From an uncultured Erysipelotrichaceae bacterium (lineage in GTDB: Bacteria; Bacillota_I; Bacilli_A; Erysipelotrichales; Erysipelotrichaceae): a stretch of 51,686 nucleotides of DNA. Where the stretch lies: assembly GCA_947385085.1 (NCBI GenBank), contig CANDJN010000015.1, positions 1 to 51,686 of the forward strand, given 5' to 3'. The position numbers and the translations under genes are program-made. Below the pieces are notes generated by a model. The model searched no databases. It was not told the origin of the DNA and saw only the letters and a program-made list of their open reading frames with translations. This document shows, in pieces, positions 25,526 through 34,458 of the stretch; position 1 is the first letter of the stretch, and each line of letters starts with the position of its first letter.

Positions 25526-26716
25526 ATGTTATTGAGTGTTGCCTTGATCTTATTGATAGGAATGTTCATGGGCTGGGTTTGTAAAAAAATTCATTTCCCC
25601 GGTTTAACCGGAATGATTTTAACCGGTATCGTTCTTGGTCCCTATTGCTTAAATCTGCTGGATCACTCTCTTTTAGCGATTTCCGCAGATTTAAGAAGAA
25701 TCGCATTGATCATCATCCTGATACGAGCCGGTCTTTCTTTGGATCTTAATGATTTAAAAAAAGTCGGCCGTCCGGCAATTTTGATGTGCTTTCTTCCGGC
25801 ATGCTTTGAGATGATGGGAATGATTTTATTAGCGCCAAAATTATTGGAAGTAACGACCTTAGACGCGGCGATTATGGGAACGGTTGTTGCGGCAGTTTCA
25901 CCGGCTGTCATTGTCCCCAAAATGTTAAAGCTTATGGAGGAAGGCTATGGTTTAACGCACCGAATTCCCCAGTTGATTCTTGCCGGAGCATCGGTCGACG
26001 ATGTTTTTGTCATCGTACTGTTTTCCGCAATGACAGGACTTGCGCAAGGTAATCATATCTCTATTATGAGTTTTATCAACATTCCTACGGCTATTATTAT
26101 CGGCTTTCTTGTAGGCGCTGTTATCGGATTGCTGGTGGCAAAGTTATTTGGCAACATCGCTATGAGAGACACACATAAGGTGATAATCACTTTGAGCATT
26201 TCCTTTATCTTAGTAGCGATTGAAGACGCCTTTGCGACGATCATTCCCTTTGCGGCACTGATCGCTGTTATGATGATCGCTGCTGCTTTACAAAAGCGAC
26301 AAGCGGATGTTGCGAAACGCTTATCAACGAAATTTAACAAGCTTTGGGTTGTTGCCGAGATTATCCTGTTTGTATTGGTAGGCGCTACCGTAGATATTAA
26401 ATATGCCGCGGCCGCAGGATGGATGCCCATCCTATTGATCTTCGCTGTCCTTGGATTCAGAATGCTGGGAGTGTTTTTGTGCCTGATTAAAACAAAGCTG
26501 ACCAAAAATGAGCGCATCTTCTGTATGATAGCGTATACCCCGAAAGCAACGGTACAGGCGGCGATTGGCGCTGTTCCCTTGACTATGGGATTAGCTTGCG
26601 GCAATATCGTATTAACCATCGCTGTTACGGCAATTTTAATTACCGCGCCCTTGGGTGCGTTCGCTATCGAACACACCTATAAAAGATTGCTTGTTGACAA
26701 ACAACAGAGTACATAG
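25526..26716 (+). CDS. Cation/proton antiporter (CPA family), fluoride-riboswitch controlled
   Basis: This 396-residue polytopic protein has about 12-13 hydrophobic helices. It starts MLLSVALILLIGMFMGW and includes the family stretches GLTGMILTGIVLGPY, VVAAVSPAVIVPKML and the acidic pair AGASVDDVFVIV, which takes the place of the ion-binding aspartates in helix 5-6 of NhaA/NapA-type exchangers. AAGGAGGG precedes the ATG. Antiporter-like genes are among the known targets of fluoride riboswitches alongside crcB and eriC-F. I infer a role in surviving fluoride, through ion or pH homeostasis or direct export; transport of fluoride itself is not shown by sequence. Confidence 0.88.
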   Translation: MLLSVALILLIGMFMGWVCKKIHFPGLTGMILTGIVLGPYCLNLLDHSLLAISADLRRIALIIILIRAGLSLDLNDLKKVGRPAILMCFLPACFEMMGMILLAPKLLEVTTLDAAIMGTVVAAVSPAVIVPKMLKLMEEGYGLTHRIPQLILAGASVDDVFVIVLFSAMTGLAQGNHISIMSFINIPTAIIIGFLVGAVIGLLVAKLFGNIAMRDTHKVIITLSISFILVAIEDAFATIIPFAALIAVMMIAAALQKRQADVAKRLSTKFNKLWVVAEIILFVLVGATVDIKYAAAAGWMPILLIFAVLGFRMLGVFLCLIKTKLTKNERIFCMIAYTPKATVQAAIGAVPLTMGLACGNIVLTIAVTAILITAPLGAFAIEHTYKRLLVDKQQST

Positions 26717-26764
26717 AAATCATTATAAAAAACATCTATCGTTTGTAAGCAGTGACGATGCCTT

Positions 26765-27400
26765 TTAGCGAATAAAGTTCGTCTGTGCCGCCGCCTCTTT
26801 CTTTGGCAATGCAACACCGGCTGCCTTCGCGACTTCCATACAGCGAAGTAAATAAGCCATGTTGCGTCCCAAAACGCGCATGGTATACAGCCCTTCCGCA
26901 TCCTGCATTACCTGATCGGGTGTCTGCCCGTGTACCATATTCCAATAACGGGAAGAAACGATCGGCATTTCATGAATCGCAAAGTATTTATTCAGCTGAT
27001 CCAGTGCCGCAGTCGTACCGGCTCTGCGCCCTGACACAATTGCCGCTGCCGGCTTCAAATAAAACGCCTGATTCTGATGTGCTTTGGTTTCGGAATAAAA
27101 CAGCCGATCCAAAAATCCCGTAATATTTCCAGTCGCAGATGCATGATGCACCGGACTGCCGAAAATAAACCCATCCGCCTCATATGCCTTTTGACGAAAT
27201 ACATTCACCGCATCATCAAAAACGCATTGTTTTAAATCCACACATTTTTTACAGTGAATACAGCCGCCGATCGGCTGATTGCCTAGCCAAAATATTTCTG
27301 TTTCAATTCCTTCCTCATGTAAAACCTTTGCCACAACCCGCAATGCCGCATCGGTACAGCCCGTCTTATGCGGACCGCCATTAACCAATAATACCTTCAT
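26765..27400 (-). CDS. Flavodoxin-fold NAD(P)H-dependent FMN reductase
   Basis: The ATG at 27400 (MKVLLVNGGPHKTGCT) lies 8 nt after GGAGG; the in-frame ATG at 27415 precedes the RBS. The 211-residue protein has the FMN phosphate loop NGGPHKTGCTD, a CxxCxxC-type stretch GCIHCKKCVDLKQC, the second FMN loop FGSPVHHASATGN, and GRRAGTTAALDQLNKYF. This is the iron-sulfur-flavoprotein-like NADPH-dependent reductase group, which moves electrons to varied acceptors; the substrate is unknown. It converges with the antiporter gene, 48 nt apart. Confidence 0.88.
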   Translation of the reverse strand: MKVLLVNGGPHKTGCTDAALRVVAKVLHEEGIETEIFWLGNQPIGGCIHCKKCVDLKQCVFDDAVNVFRQKAYEADGFIFGSPVHHASATGNITGFLDRLFYSETKAHQNQAFYLKPAAAIVSGRRAGTTAALDQLNKYFAIHEMPIVSSRYWNMVHGQTPDQVMQDAEGLYTMRVLGRNMAYLLRCMEVAKAAGVALPKKEAAAQTNFIR

Positions 27401-27490
27401 TTCCTTTGCCTCCATTATGCTTGCTTATCGTATCCGTATCCCTTATCAATACCATGTGCTTTATCCATTATTCCTGCTAATCGCTTCAAG

Positions 27491-27706
27491 TCAAAACGAG
27501 TCCTTTTCAAAATCCACCTTCTTCATAAGCTTTCCGATCAGCCAAGTCCGAAAGATGCCCACCACTAATAACAGTAGTCCTGATACAAAAAACAAACAGC
27601 CTGCTTGTTCATGCAAGTCCTTTTTCACGCCCAAAACACAAAACATGATGCCGAACAATGCCATCACTGCCTGATTCATCAATGCCGATAAACGCTGTTT
27701 CTGCAT
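27491..27706 (-). CDS. Small two-helix membrane protein
   Basis: A 71-residue frame with GAGGGTG 7 nt before the ATG (MQKQRLSALMNQAVMALF). Two hydrophobic segments (about 13-28 and 36-58) are separated by KKDLHEQAG and followed by a charged tail. I do not recognise the family. It lies between metG and the FMN reductase on the same strand, after the metG terminator, so it probably has its own promoter. Confidence 0.6.
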   Translation of the reverse strand: MQKQRLSALMNQAVMALFGIMFCVLGVKKDLHEQAGCLFFVSGLLLLVVGIFRTWLIGKLMKKVDFEKDSF

Positions 27707-27752
27707 TACCTTTCACCCTCTCTCACATCCTGTAAGCTAAGCTTTTATAACC

Positions 27753-27777
27753 AAAAGGGATGACCATATGCCATCCC
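27753..27777 (-). terminator. Terminator of metG
   Basis: GGGATG and CATCCC pair around a 9-nt loop on the minus strand and are followed by four T and GG, about 8 nt past the metG stop. Confidence 0.75.
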
Positions 27778-27785
27778 ATTGCTCA

Positions 27786-29732
27786 TTAACTTACGGCGGC
27801 GCCATCGGGAAGTGATTTGGATATGGTAACCAAATCCAATTCTTCACCTGCCTGTGCGCATAAAATCATTCCTTGACTTTCCACACCGCGCAGCTTCACC
27901 GGCTTTAAATTCGCAACGACAACGACCCGTTTGCCGATCAGCTCCTGTGGTGTATAATGCGCCGCAATACCGCTGACAATCTGACGGATATCCCCATCGC
28001 CCAAGTCAATCTGCTCTACCAACAGCCGATCCGCTTTAGGATGCTTTTCACAGGCTATAATCGTTCCTACCTTACATTCCAGCTTTGCGAAATCCTCAAA
28101 CGCGATCGTTTCTTTGCCTCTTTCTGTCGGCTTTTCCTCAGCTTTTACCTGAGTGTGATCTGCTTCAAACTGCTTAGCGAACGCTTCCGCGTCAATGCGC
28201 GCAAACAGAATTTTCGGCTTTTCAACAACATTATGATCACACTCCAGCGCGCCAAATTCATTCAATGAATCCAAAGAACGCGCCTTTGTTCCAAGCTCAT
28301 CCAAAATCGTATCGGCTGTTTCCGGCATAAAGCTCTTTAACAATACCGCCGCATAACGAATGCTTTCCATTAAATTGTAAAGCACCGTCGCCAAACGATC
28401 GCGCTTAGCTTCATCCTTACCCAATACCCATGGTTCTGTTTCATCAATATATTTATTGGATCGCCGCAGTAAAGTAAATATTTCATCAATCGCATCGCCG
28501 ACGCGCAATTCATCCATCTTTTCTGTTACTCGTTTCACGCTTTCCAGCGCTGTATTGATCAAATCGTAATCCACGTCCTCATGGACCTTCGGATTTTGAA
28601 TTGCACCGCCCTGATACTTATTCACCATAGACAAGGTACGGCTAACCAGATTACCGAGAATATTCGCTAAATCAGAATTGATTCGTTCAACGATCAAATC
28701 CCAGGTAATCACACCATCCTGCGCAAACGGCATCTCATGGAGGACAAAATAACGAACCGCATCCACACCGAAATAATGTACGAGTTCATCCGCGTAAATC
28801 GCATTTCCCTTTGATTTTGACATCTTGCCATTGCCGACCAAAAGCCATGGGTGACCAAATACTTGCTTAGGCAAGGGCTGTCCTAACGCCATCAACATAA
28901 TCGGCCAATAAATCGTATGAAAGCGCAGTATGTCCTTGCCGATTACATGCACATCAACTGGCCAATATTTCAAGTAGAGTTCGCCATGCTTGCCATCCGC
29001 GTCAAAGCCCAATGAAGTGATATAATTGCTTAAAGCGTCAATCCAAACATATACGACATGCTTAGGATCAAAATCTACCGGAATCCCCCATTGAAAGGAA
29101 GTACGAGACACGCACAAATCCTGTAATCCCGGCTTCAAGAAGTTATTCAACATTTCATTCTTGCGGCTTTCCGGCTGTATAAACTCCGGGTGATCCTCTA
29201 TGTACTGAATTAAGCGATCGGCATATTTCTGCATTTTGAAGAAATACGCTTCTTCACTTGCCTTTTTCACCTCTCTGCCGCAATCGGGGCATTTCCCATC
29301 CACTAACTGACTTTCTGTCCAGAATGATTCACAAGGGGTACAATACATTCCTTCATAGGTTCCCTTATAAATATCGCCCTGTTCATAAAGCTTTTTGAAA
29401 ATCTTCTGTATTTGCTTTTCATGACTTTCATCGGTGGTACGAACAAAATAATCGTAGGATGTATTCATCATATCAAAGTTCTCACGAATTATTTTCGCTA
29501 CTTGATCGACATATTCCTTTGGCGTTACACCGGCTTCCTTTGCCTTTTCCTCAATTTTGATGCCGTGCTCATCGGTTCCGGTTTGGAAAAACACATCGTA
29601 GCCTTGAAGTCTGCGGTAGCGCGCAATCGCATCGGTTAAAATAATCTCATAGATATTGCCGATATGCGGCTTCCCTGAGGTATAAGTAATGGCCGTTGTA
29701 ATATAATACGGTTTTTTACACTGTTCACACAT
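27786..29732 (-). CDS. metG: Methionyl-tRNA synthetase
   Basis: This class I synthetase charges tRNA-Met. I use the ATG at 29732 (MCEQCKKPYYITT), 8 nt after AGGAGG; an ATG two codons earlier is too close to the RBS. The 648-residue protein has the HIGH motif as KPHIGNIYE, a zinc knuckle (YCTPCESFWTE and CPDCGRE), the KMSKS loop as GKMSKSKGN (near 305), an anticodon-binding helical domain, and a C-terminal tRNA-binding domain (FAKLECKVGTIIACEKHPKA) for dimerisation. Expression is governed by the T-box leader immediately upstream. Confidence 0.97.
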   Translation of the reverse strand: MCEQCKKPYYITTAITYTSGKPHIGNIYEIILTDAIARYRRLQGYDVFFQTGTDEHGIKIEEKAKEAGVTPKEYVDQVAKIIRENFDMMNTSYDYFVRTTDESHEKQIQKIFKKLYEQGDIYKGTYEGMYCTPCESFWTESQLVDGKCPDCGREVKKASEEAYFFKMQKYADRLIQYIEDHPEFIQPESRKNEMLNNFLKPGLQDLCVSRTSFQWGIPVDFDPKHVVYVWIDALSNYITSLGFDADGKHGELYLKYWPVDVHVIGKDILRFHTIYWPIMLMALGQPLPKQVFGHPWLLVGNGKMSKSKGNAIYADELVHYFGVDAVRYFVLHEMPFAQDGVITWDLIVERINSDLANILGNLVSRTLSMVNKYQGGAIQNPKVHEDVDYDLINTALESVKRVTEKMDELRVGDAIDEIFTLLRRSNKYIDETEPWVLGKDEAKRDRLATVLYNLMESIRYAAVLLKSFMPETADTILDELGTKARSLDSLNEFGALECDHNVVEKPKILFARIDAEAFAKQFEADHTQVKAEEKPTERGKETIAFEDFAKLECKVGTIIACEKHPKADRLLVEQIDLGDGDIRQIVSGIAAHYTPQELIGKRVVVVANLKPVKLRGVESQGMILCAQAGEELDLVTISKSLPDGAAVS

Positions 29733-29744
29733 AATCATTTCCTC

Positions 29745-29970
29745 CTATAAAAAAGCTTCCGTCAAAGGACGAAAGCTTCGTGTTACCACCTTTATTCGCA
29801 TACATCGTATGCCTTCCGCACAAATAACGCTGTGCCGACGTTTTTTCCTACTGTATGTTCAGAAAAACGGTTCCGGATCCATGTTCATCAAGCATCATCA
29901 ATCTGTTTTCACCGGCCACAGACTCTCTACATAATGATCGCTTCACTACTCTTTCCATCATTGCCTTTCC
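29745..29970 (-). ncRNA. T-box leader sensing uncharged tRNA-Met
   Basis: The minus-strand leader contains the stem I AGAGA motif (GTAGAGAGTC), GGCCGGTGAAAACAG in the middle of stem I, and the T-box AAAGGTGGTAACACG near its 3' end. The terminator pairs GAAGCTTTCGTC-like sequence with GACGGAAGCTTTTTT. Opposite the 5' side of stem I the text GAACATGGATCC puts ATG at the specifier position, matching the gene downstream. TGGT in the T-box bulge can pair with the ACCA end of tRNA-Met. Confidence 0.93.
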
Positions 29971-29975
29971 CCATC

Positions 29976-30004
29976 ATTATATAGAATAATAATGCGGCTT
30001 TCAA
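29976..30004 (-). promoter_or_regulatory. Promoter of the metG T-box transcript
   Basis: On the minus strand TTGAAA (29999-30004) and TATAAT (29976-29981) are 17 bp apart; transcription should start near 29969. Confidence 0.85.
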
Positions 30005-30037
30005 GGCTTATTGTGATTTTTTTCGTGAATCAATGCG

Positions 30038-31552
30038 TTATGCGCCCGTTTGCGGTGTTTTTCCTTTCACATCCAGCAATGTCTGAACCAGCTTTTCCGC
30101 TTCTTTTGGACAATTAGTCTCTCCGATGGCAATCTCTTGCTTATGTGCGCCATGGAAATCACTGCCTGCCGTCACAAACAGATGATGTTCACGAGCAATT
30201 CTTAACAAGCGCGCCATTTGTGCCTCACTGTAATAAGGAGTAAAGACTTCTATACCTTCGATTCCTTGATCGAGTACCTCCGTAAAGAATGTTTCATCAT
30301 ATTCCAAAGTTTCCTTCGCCCATGAAAGCACTGCCATTCCCCCGGTTAAATGGATAATATCCAATATATCCTCCAGCTTGGGATGGCGAATCGGAATAAA
30401 GCACGGCGCGCCCTCCGCAAAAAAGTCTTCATTGATATGCGCAATCGGATCATCGCTTTTCTCACCATATAAATACGGCTTCAGGATCGGTCGATCATGC
30501 AATTCTTCGTGATCTAACAAATGCTCGGCAATCATTTCACCATTAATACGCTGAAAGCGATTGTTTTCCAGCAGTGCGTCCACATCGACGCGGATTCCCG
30601 TATGATGCTGGAATGCTTCGACACGCCTTAACGATGCGTTCTTTTCGCGTTTTAAGCTCTCGTTTTCCAAATGTGCGAATATATCGCTCGAGGAATTGAT
30701 GAAATAGCCCAATACGCGCAGATCAACATCGCGGTAACGACAATCCAGTTCCACGCCATCGACATAATTCACATGATAAAGCGGCGCCATCTGTCGGGCG
30801 ATGCGATTGGCCTTAACGCTATTATGGTCACAAATGGAAATGGTCTTCAAGCCACTTCTCGCTGCCATCTGAAATATTTCTTCGACATTATATTGACCAT
30901 CGTAGCTGAACTGAGAATGAATATGCAAGTCAATCGTCGTCACAGGAACAAGCGGTTCAACTTCTTCCGCCACTGTGTCAACAAAGCGCAAAGTTTGTCG
31001 TAAAACGACAATCCGTGTCTTTAAGAATAAGTCAATGATGGAGATATGCTTTGGATGCACAAGCAAAAACAACAAATTGATAAGCCAATAAGCACCGACA
31101 CCAATGATATTAAAAAACAGAAACAGTACAAAGGTCGGCAAGGAAAAACCGATGATTTCCCGCGCTGCCAAGGTTGCGGCACTTGCTTCATGGTGATTCT
31201 TCTTTACCACCTTTAAATCGTAAAAATATTTTCCCAGCGTTTGGCCTCCTGATTTCACACTTAAAATTGCATTGAAGCTCAACGTGCTGATCGCTAATAG
31301 AATTAACGTTCCAATTTCTAAAGGATCTAATAGCCAGATCGGTAAAATGCCGATAAAGATAAGCAATATGCACAATTCCCATAGCGCGATCGGTAAAAAC
31401 ATGATGCTTGTATCCAGCGCAAACGCAAATATTCGCTCCAACAAAAACGCATTGGATATATTTAAGGCATAACGGTAGCCCTCTTGTTCGTACTGGCGTG
31501 ACTCCCGTTTACTAAAAACCGCCGCCATCTGCTTTTTATTCAGATGAGTCAT
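30038..31552 (-). CDS. RDD membrane domain fused to PHP-family phosphoesterase
   Basis: I prefer the ATG at 31552 (MTHLNKKQM), 6 nt after TTTGGAG, giving 504 residues; a GTG 21 nt earlier overlaps a GAGG. Residues about 20-180 form an RDD-like module: the LLERIFAFALDTSIMFLPIA helix with its Arg and Asp, GGQTLGKYFYDLKVV, and two further hydrophobic blocks. Residues about 205-490 are a PHP domain (TIDLHIHSQFSYDG, SICDHNSVKAN, GVELDC, TAGSDFHGAHK), with the His and Asp ligands of a metal centre as in YciV/TrpH nucleoside 3',5'-bisphosphate phosphatases. The enzyme would sit on the cytoplasmic face of the membrane. Separate RDD and PHP proteins are common; this fusion is unusual to me. Confidence 0.88.
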   Translation of the reverse strand: MTHLNKKQMAAVFSKRESRQYEQEGYRYALNISNAFLLERIFAFALDTSIMFLPIALWELCILLIFIGILPIWLLDPLEIGTLILLAISTLSFNAILSVKSGGQTLGKYFYDLKVVKKNHHEASAATLAAREIIGFSLPTFVLFLFFNIIGVGAYWLINLLFLLVHPKHISIIDLFLKTRIVVLRQTLRFVDTVAEEVEPLVPVTTIDLHIHSQFSYDGQYNVEEIFQMAARSGLKTISICDHNSVKANRIARQMAPLYHVNYVDGVELDCRYRDVDLRVLGYFINSSSDIFAHLENESLKREKNASLRRVEAFQHHTGIRVDVDALLENNRFQRINGEMIAEHLLDHEELHDRPILKPYLYGEKSDDPIAHINEDFFAEGAPCFIPIRHPKLEDILDIIHLTGGMAVLSWAKETLEYDETFFTEVLDQGIEGIEVFTPYYSEAQMARLLRIAREHHLFVTAGSDFHGAHKQEIAIGETNCPKEAEKLVQTLLDVKGKTPQTGA

Positions 31553-31919
31553 TCGTCGCTCCAAAGTCTTCACCTCTTTACGTGATTTCGCATTTCTACT
31601 CTCTATTATACTACAACTGAAACTCTCGTTCTATGCTTGATGATAAATTTTTACTGCTTTTGCGACGATGCCGTATGAATACATGATGCGAATGCCCTTT
31701 TATGATGATGTTTGACAAAAAAACACGTTCATCGACAAGAATCACGATACGACTCTGTCCTTTCCTTTTTCTATGCTGCTTGATAGGTCACTGTTATCAT
31801 GGCAAAGACCATCAAAAAAGCATCCTTTCAGGATACTCTCTTATTAATTATAGAAATAAATAATGACTCAACATATTTTTTTCACCTTAAGTATTTTTAA
31901 AGATGAGCCGTTTACGGTT
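31553..31919 (-). other. Intergenic region between the RDD-PHP and aldolase genes
   Basis: No gene is supported. A minus-strand TATAAT (31615-31620) probably belongs to the RDD-PHP promoter, without a good -35. The terminator at 31814-31836 ends the upstream purD-fhs-aldolase unit. The rest is AT-rich and shows nothing else. Confidence 0.6.
31814..31836 (-). terminator. Terminator of the purD-fhs-aldolase operon
   Basis: GTATCC and GGATGC pair around a 5-nt loop on the minus strand (one G-U pair) and are followed by six T. Confidence 0.8.
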
Positions 31920-32738
31920 TTAAGCTTTGCCTTCTTGATGGAAAATATGCATATAATGCTTTACCATGTTTTTAAAGCCTTCCTGCATCCGATGATAAAT
32001 CATATGTGTTTCGCCATCTTTTGCCCCTGCTTCTACTGCGCCGCGGAAATTATCGGTTCCGATATTAATTTTAGAAATGCCGCAGGCGATCGCCTTTTGT
32101 AAATTCGCTTCGCCGCTGCCGCTGCCTCCATGCAAAACCAAGGGAATGCTTACGCTGTTACGGATTTCCTTTAAGCGTTCAAAGTCAAGATGCGGAGTTC
32201 CCTGATATGCCCCATGTGCCGTGCCAATCGCAATCGCCAGTGCATCCACATCCGTTTCCCGCACAAAATAGGCAGCTTCATGAGGATCGGTGAGATTCTT
32301 TTGACCCTCCTGCTCATAGGCAAAGCCATCACCGACATGACCCAGCTCCGCTTCTACACTCACATTAACGGCATGCGCAATCTTGACAATTTCCTTTGTC
32401 TCCTTCACATTATCTGCCAGTGGTTTCATACTGCGATCCACCATAACGGAAGTAAAGCCGGCGCGAATCGCCCAAATGGCTTGGGAAAAATCTGCGCCGT
32501 GATCTAAGTTCACCGCAATCGGTACAGATGAGCGAACAGCTAATTCCTCAATCATTCTGCCCAAAGCGACAATATCCGGATGAAAATCGTAAACAACATC
32601 CAAAATCAGCGGTGCTCTCATTTCCTCTGCGGCATCGATACAAGCGCGTACCGTTCCTTCATTGATCACATTCGGCGCAATCACACCGTATTTTTCTCGG
32701 CTTGCCTTATCCAGAATTTCTCTCATTGATACAAGCAT
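31920..32738 (-). CDS. Class II fructose/tagatose-bisphosphate aldolase
   Basis: The ATG at 32738 (MLVSMREILDKASREKY) is 7 nt after GGGAGG; an ATG two codons earlier is too close. The 272-residue TIM barrel carries the zinc-enzyme motifs NLDHGADF (catalytic Asp and Zn His), VEAELGHVGDG, AIGTAHGAYQG (Zn His), LVLHGGSGSGE (Zn His) and KINIGTDN. It cleaves ketose bisphosphates to dihydroxyacetone phosphate and an aldehyde. The short form and overall pattern suit FbaA, GatY or related enzymes; the exact sugar is undetermined. It follows fhs by 41 nt. Confidence 0.92.
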   Translation of the reverse strand: MLVSMREILDKASREKYGVIAPNVINEGTVRACIDAAEEMRAPLILDVVYDFHPDIVALGRMIEELAVRSSVPIAVNLDHGADFSQAIWAIRAGFTSVMVDRSMKPLADNVKETKEIVKIAHAVNVSVEAELGHVGDGFAYEQEGQKNLTDPHEAAYFVRETDVDALAIAIGTAHGAYQGTPHLDFERLKEIRNSVSIPLVLHGGSGSGEANLQKAIACGISKINIGTDNFRGAVEAGAKDGETHMIYHRMQEGFKNMVKHYMHIFHQEGKA

Positions 32739-32779
32739 GTTCATTCCTCCCGGCTTTTACTGTCTTTATTATCCCTGAA

Positions 32780-34447
32780 TTAAAATAAACCTTTGATTTG
32801 TTCGTTTTCATCAATATCCATATTGAGTGCGGCAGGCTGTTTTGGCAAGCCCGGCATCGTCAATACATTGCCGGTTAAGGCAACGATAAAGCCTGCTCCC
32901 AAGGAAGGACGCAGCTCTCGCACCGTGATTGTGAAGTCCTTCGGTGCACCATACCACTGATCCTGATCGCTTAATGAGGTTGGCGTTTTTGCCATGCAGA
33001 TCGGGAGATGATTCCAGCCATGGGCATTGTAATCGGCGATCTGTTCCTTTGCCTGTTCACTGAATTCCACACCCTTTGCGCCGTAACATACCCGCGCAAT
33101 CGTTTCGATCTTCTGTTCTATCGAATCATTGACATCATAAATTGGATGGAAGGAATTAGATTGCTCACACAGATTAACTACCTTCTGTGCCAAGTCAATC
33201 GCTCCTTCCCCTCCTTTAGCCCAAACTTGAGATAAGGAAAGAGGATGATGATGCTCCCTGCACCAATTTTCCAGCGCCGTGATTTCCGCTTCGGTATCAT
33301 CCGCAAATTCATTGATTGCCACAATATACGGCAGGCCAAACGATTGAATCGTATCAATATGCTTCGCCAGGTTTGCACACCCGGCTAACATCGCCTCCAC
33401 ATTTTCTTTTTTCAGCTGGTCAAACGCGACTCCGCCATGCTGCTTCAAGGCACGAATCGTCGCTACAATAACCACCGCATTGGGGTTGAGATTAGCTAGG
33501 CGGCACTTGATGTCTAAGAATTTCTCCGCTCCCAGATCGGCTCCAAATCCAGCTTCCGTTACGACATAATCTGCCAATTTCAGACACGTTTTGGTAGCCA
33601 TGATCGAATTACAGCCATGGGCGATATTCGCAAACGGCCCACCGTGAACGATGACCGGATTATGTTCTAATGTTTGTACGAGATTCGGTTTGATCGCATC
33701 CTTCATGATCATTGCCAAGGCGCCTTCAATATGTAAATCCTTTACGTAAATCGGTTCACCCTCTGTATTATACGCAATTAACATTTCACCCAAGCGACAC
33801 TTTAAATCCATCAGTGAATTTGCTAAGCAAAGCACCGCCATGACCTCGGAAGCCACGGTGATAAGGAAGCCGTCCTCCCGCTCAACACCATTGGATTTCG
33901 GTCCTTGTCCGATTGTAATCCGCCGCAATGCACGATCATTCATATCCAAACAGCGCTTCCACATAATGCGTTCAATATCAATATTCAGCTCGTTGCCTTG
34001 ATGTATGTGATTGTCCAGACAAGCCGAGATCAAGTTATTGGCTGTGGTAATCGCATGCATATCACCGGTAAAGTGCAGATTCAAATCCTCCATCGGCACT
34101 ACCTGCGCATAACCGCCGCCGGCCGCGCCGCCCTTTAGTCCAAACACCGGACCCAGGGAAGGCTCACGCAGGGCAATCATCGTTTTTTTGCCGATGCGAT
34201 TTAAGCCATCGCCCAGGCCTACCGTCGTGGTCGATTTGCCTTCCCCGGCTTTAGTTGGATTAATCGCCGTCACCAAGATCAGCTTACCATCCGGTAGATC
34301 TTTTTGTTTCGTGTAATCCACATTCAGCTTTGCTTTATATTTTCCGTAAAATTCTAAATCTGTTTCCGCAATGCCGACTTTTTTCGCAACCTCCGCAATC
34401 GGCTCCATGACGCATTCCTGCGCAATTTCCAAATCTGTTTTTGCCAT
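32780..34447 (-). CDS. fhs: Formate-tetrahydrofolate ligase
   Basis: The enzyme makes 10-formyl-THF from formate, THF and ATP, supplying one-carbon units for purine synthesis. The 555-residue protein shows the P-loop PTKAGEGKSTTTVGL (about residue 65), LREPSLGPVFGLKGGAAGGG, NLHFTGDMHAITTANNL, EAGFGADLGAEKFLDIK and RELRPSLGAGF. AGGAGG precedes MAKTDLEIAQ. It lies 11 nt after purD, consistent with formyl-THF use by the purine pathway, and the window also has a folate riboswitch and transporter. Confidence 0.97.
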   Translation of the reverse strand: MAKTDLEIAQECVMEPIAEVAKKVGIAETDLEFYGKYKAKLNVDYTKQKDLPDGKLILVTAINPTKAGEGKSTTTVGLGDGLNRIGKKTMIALREPSLGPVFGLKGGAAGGGYAQVVPMEDLNLHFTGDMHAITTANNLISACLDNHIHQGNELNIDIERIMWKRCLDMNDRALRRITIGQGPKSNGVEREDGFLITVASEVMAVLCLANSLMDLKCRLGEMLIAYNTEGEPIYVKDLHIEGALAMIMKDAIKPNLVQTLEHNPVIVHGGPFANIAHGCNSIMATKTCLKLADYVVTEAGFGADLGAEKFLDIKCRLANLNPNAVVIVATIRALKQHGGVAFDQLKKENVEAMLAGCANLAKHIDTIQSFGLPYIVAINEFADDTEAEITALENWCREHHHPLSLSQVWAKGGEGAIDLAQKVVNLCEQSNSFHPIYDVNDSIEQKIETIARVCYGAKGVEFSEQAKEQIADYNAHGWNHLPICMAKTPTSLSDQDQWYGAPKDFTITVRELRPSLGAGFIVALTGNVLTMPGLPKQPAALNMDIDENEQIKGLF

Positions 34448-34458
34448 GAGCTTTCCTC

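Noticed and set aside
26053..26676. A 207-codon minus-strand frame opposite the antiporter gene
   Set aside because: Antisense shadow of a membrane protein gene; repetitive Ala/Ile/Thr composition comes from reversed hydrophobic codons.
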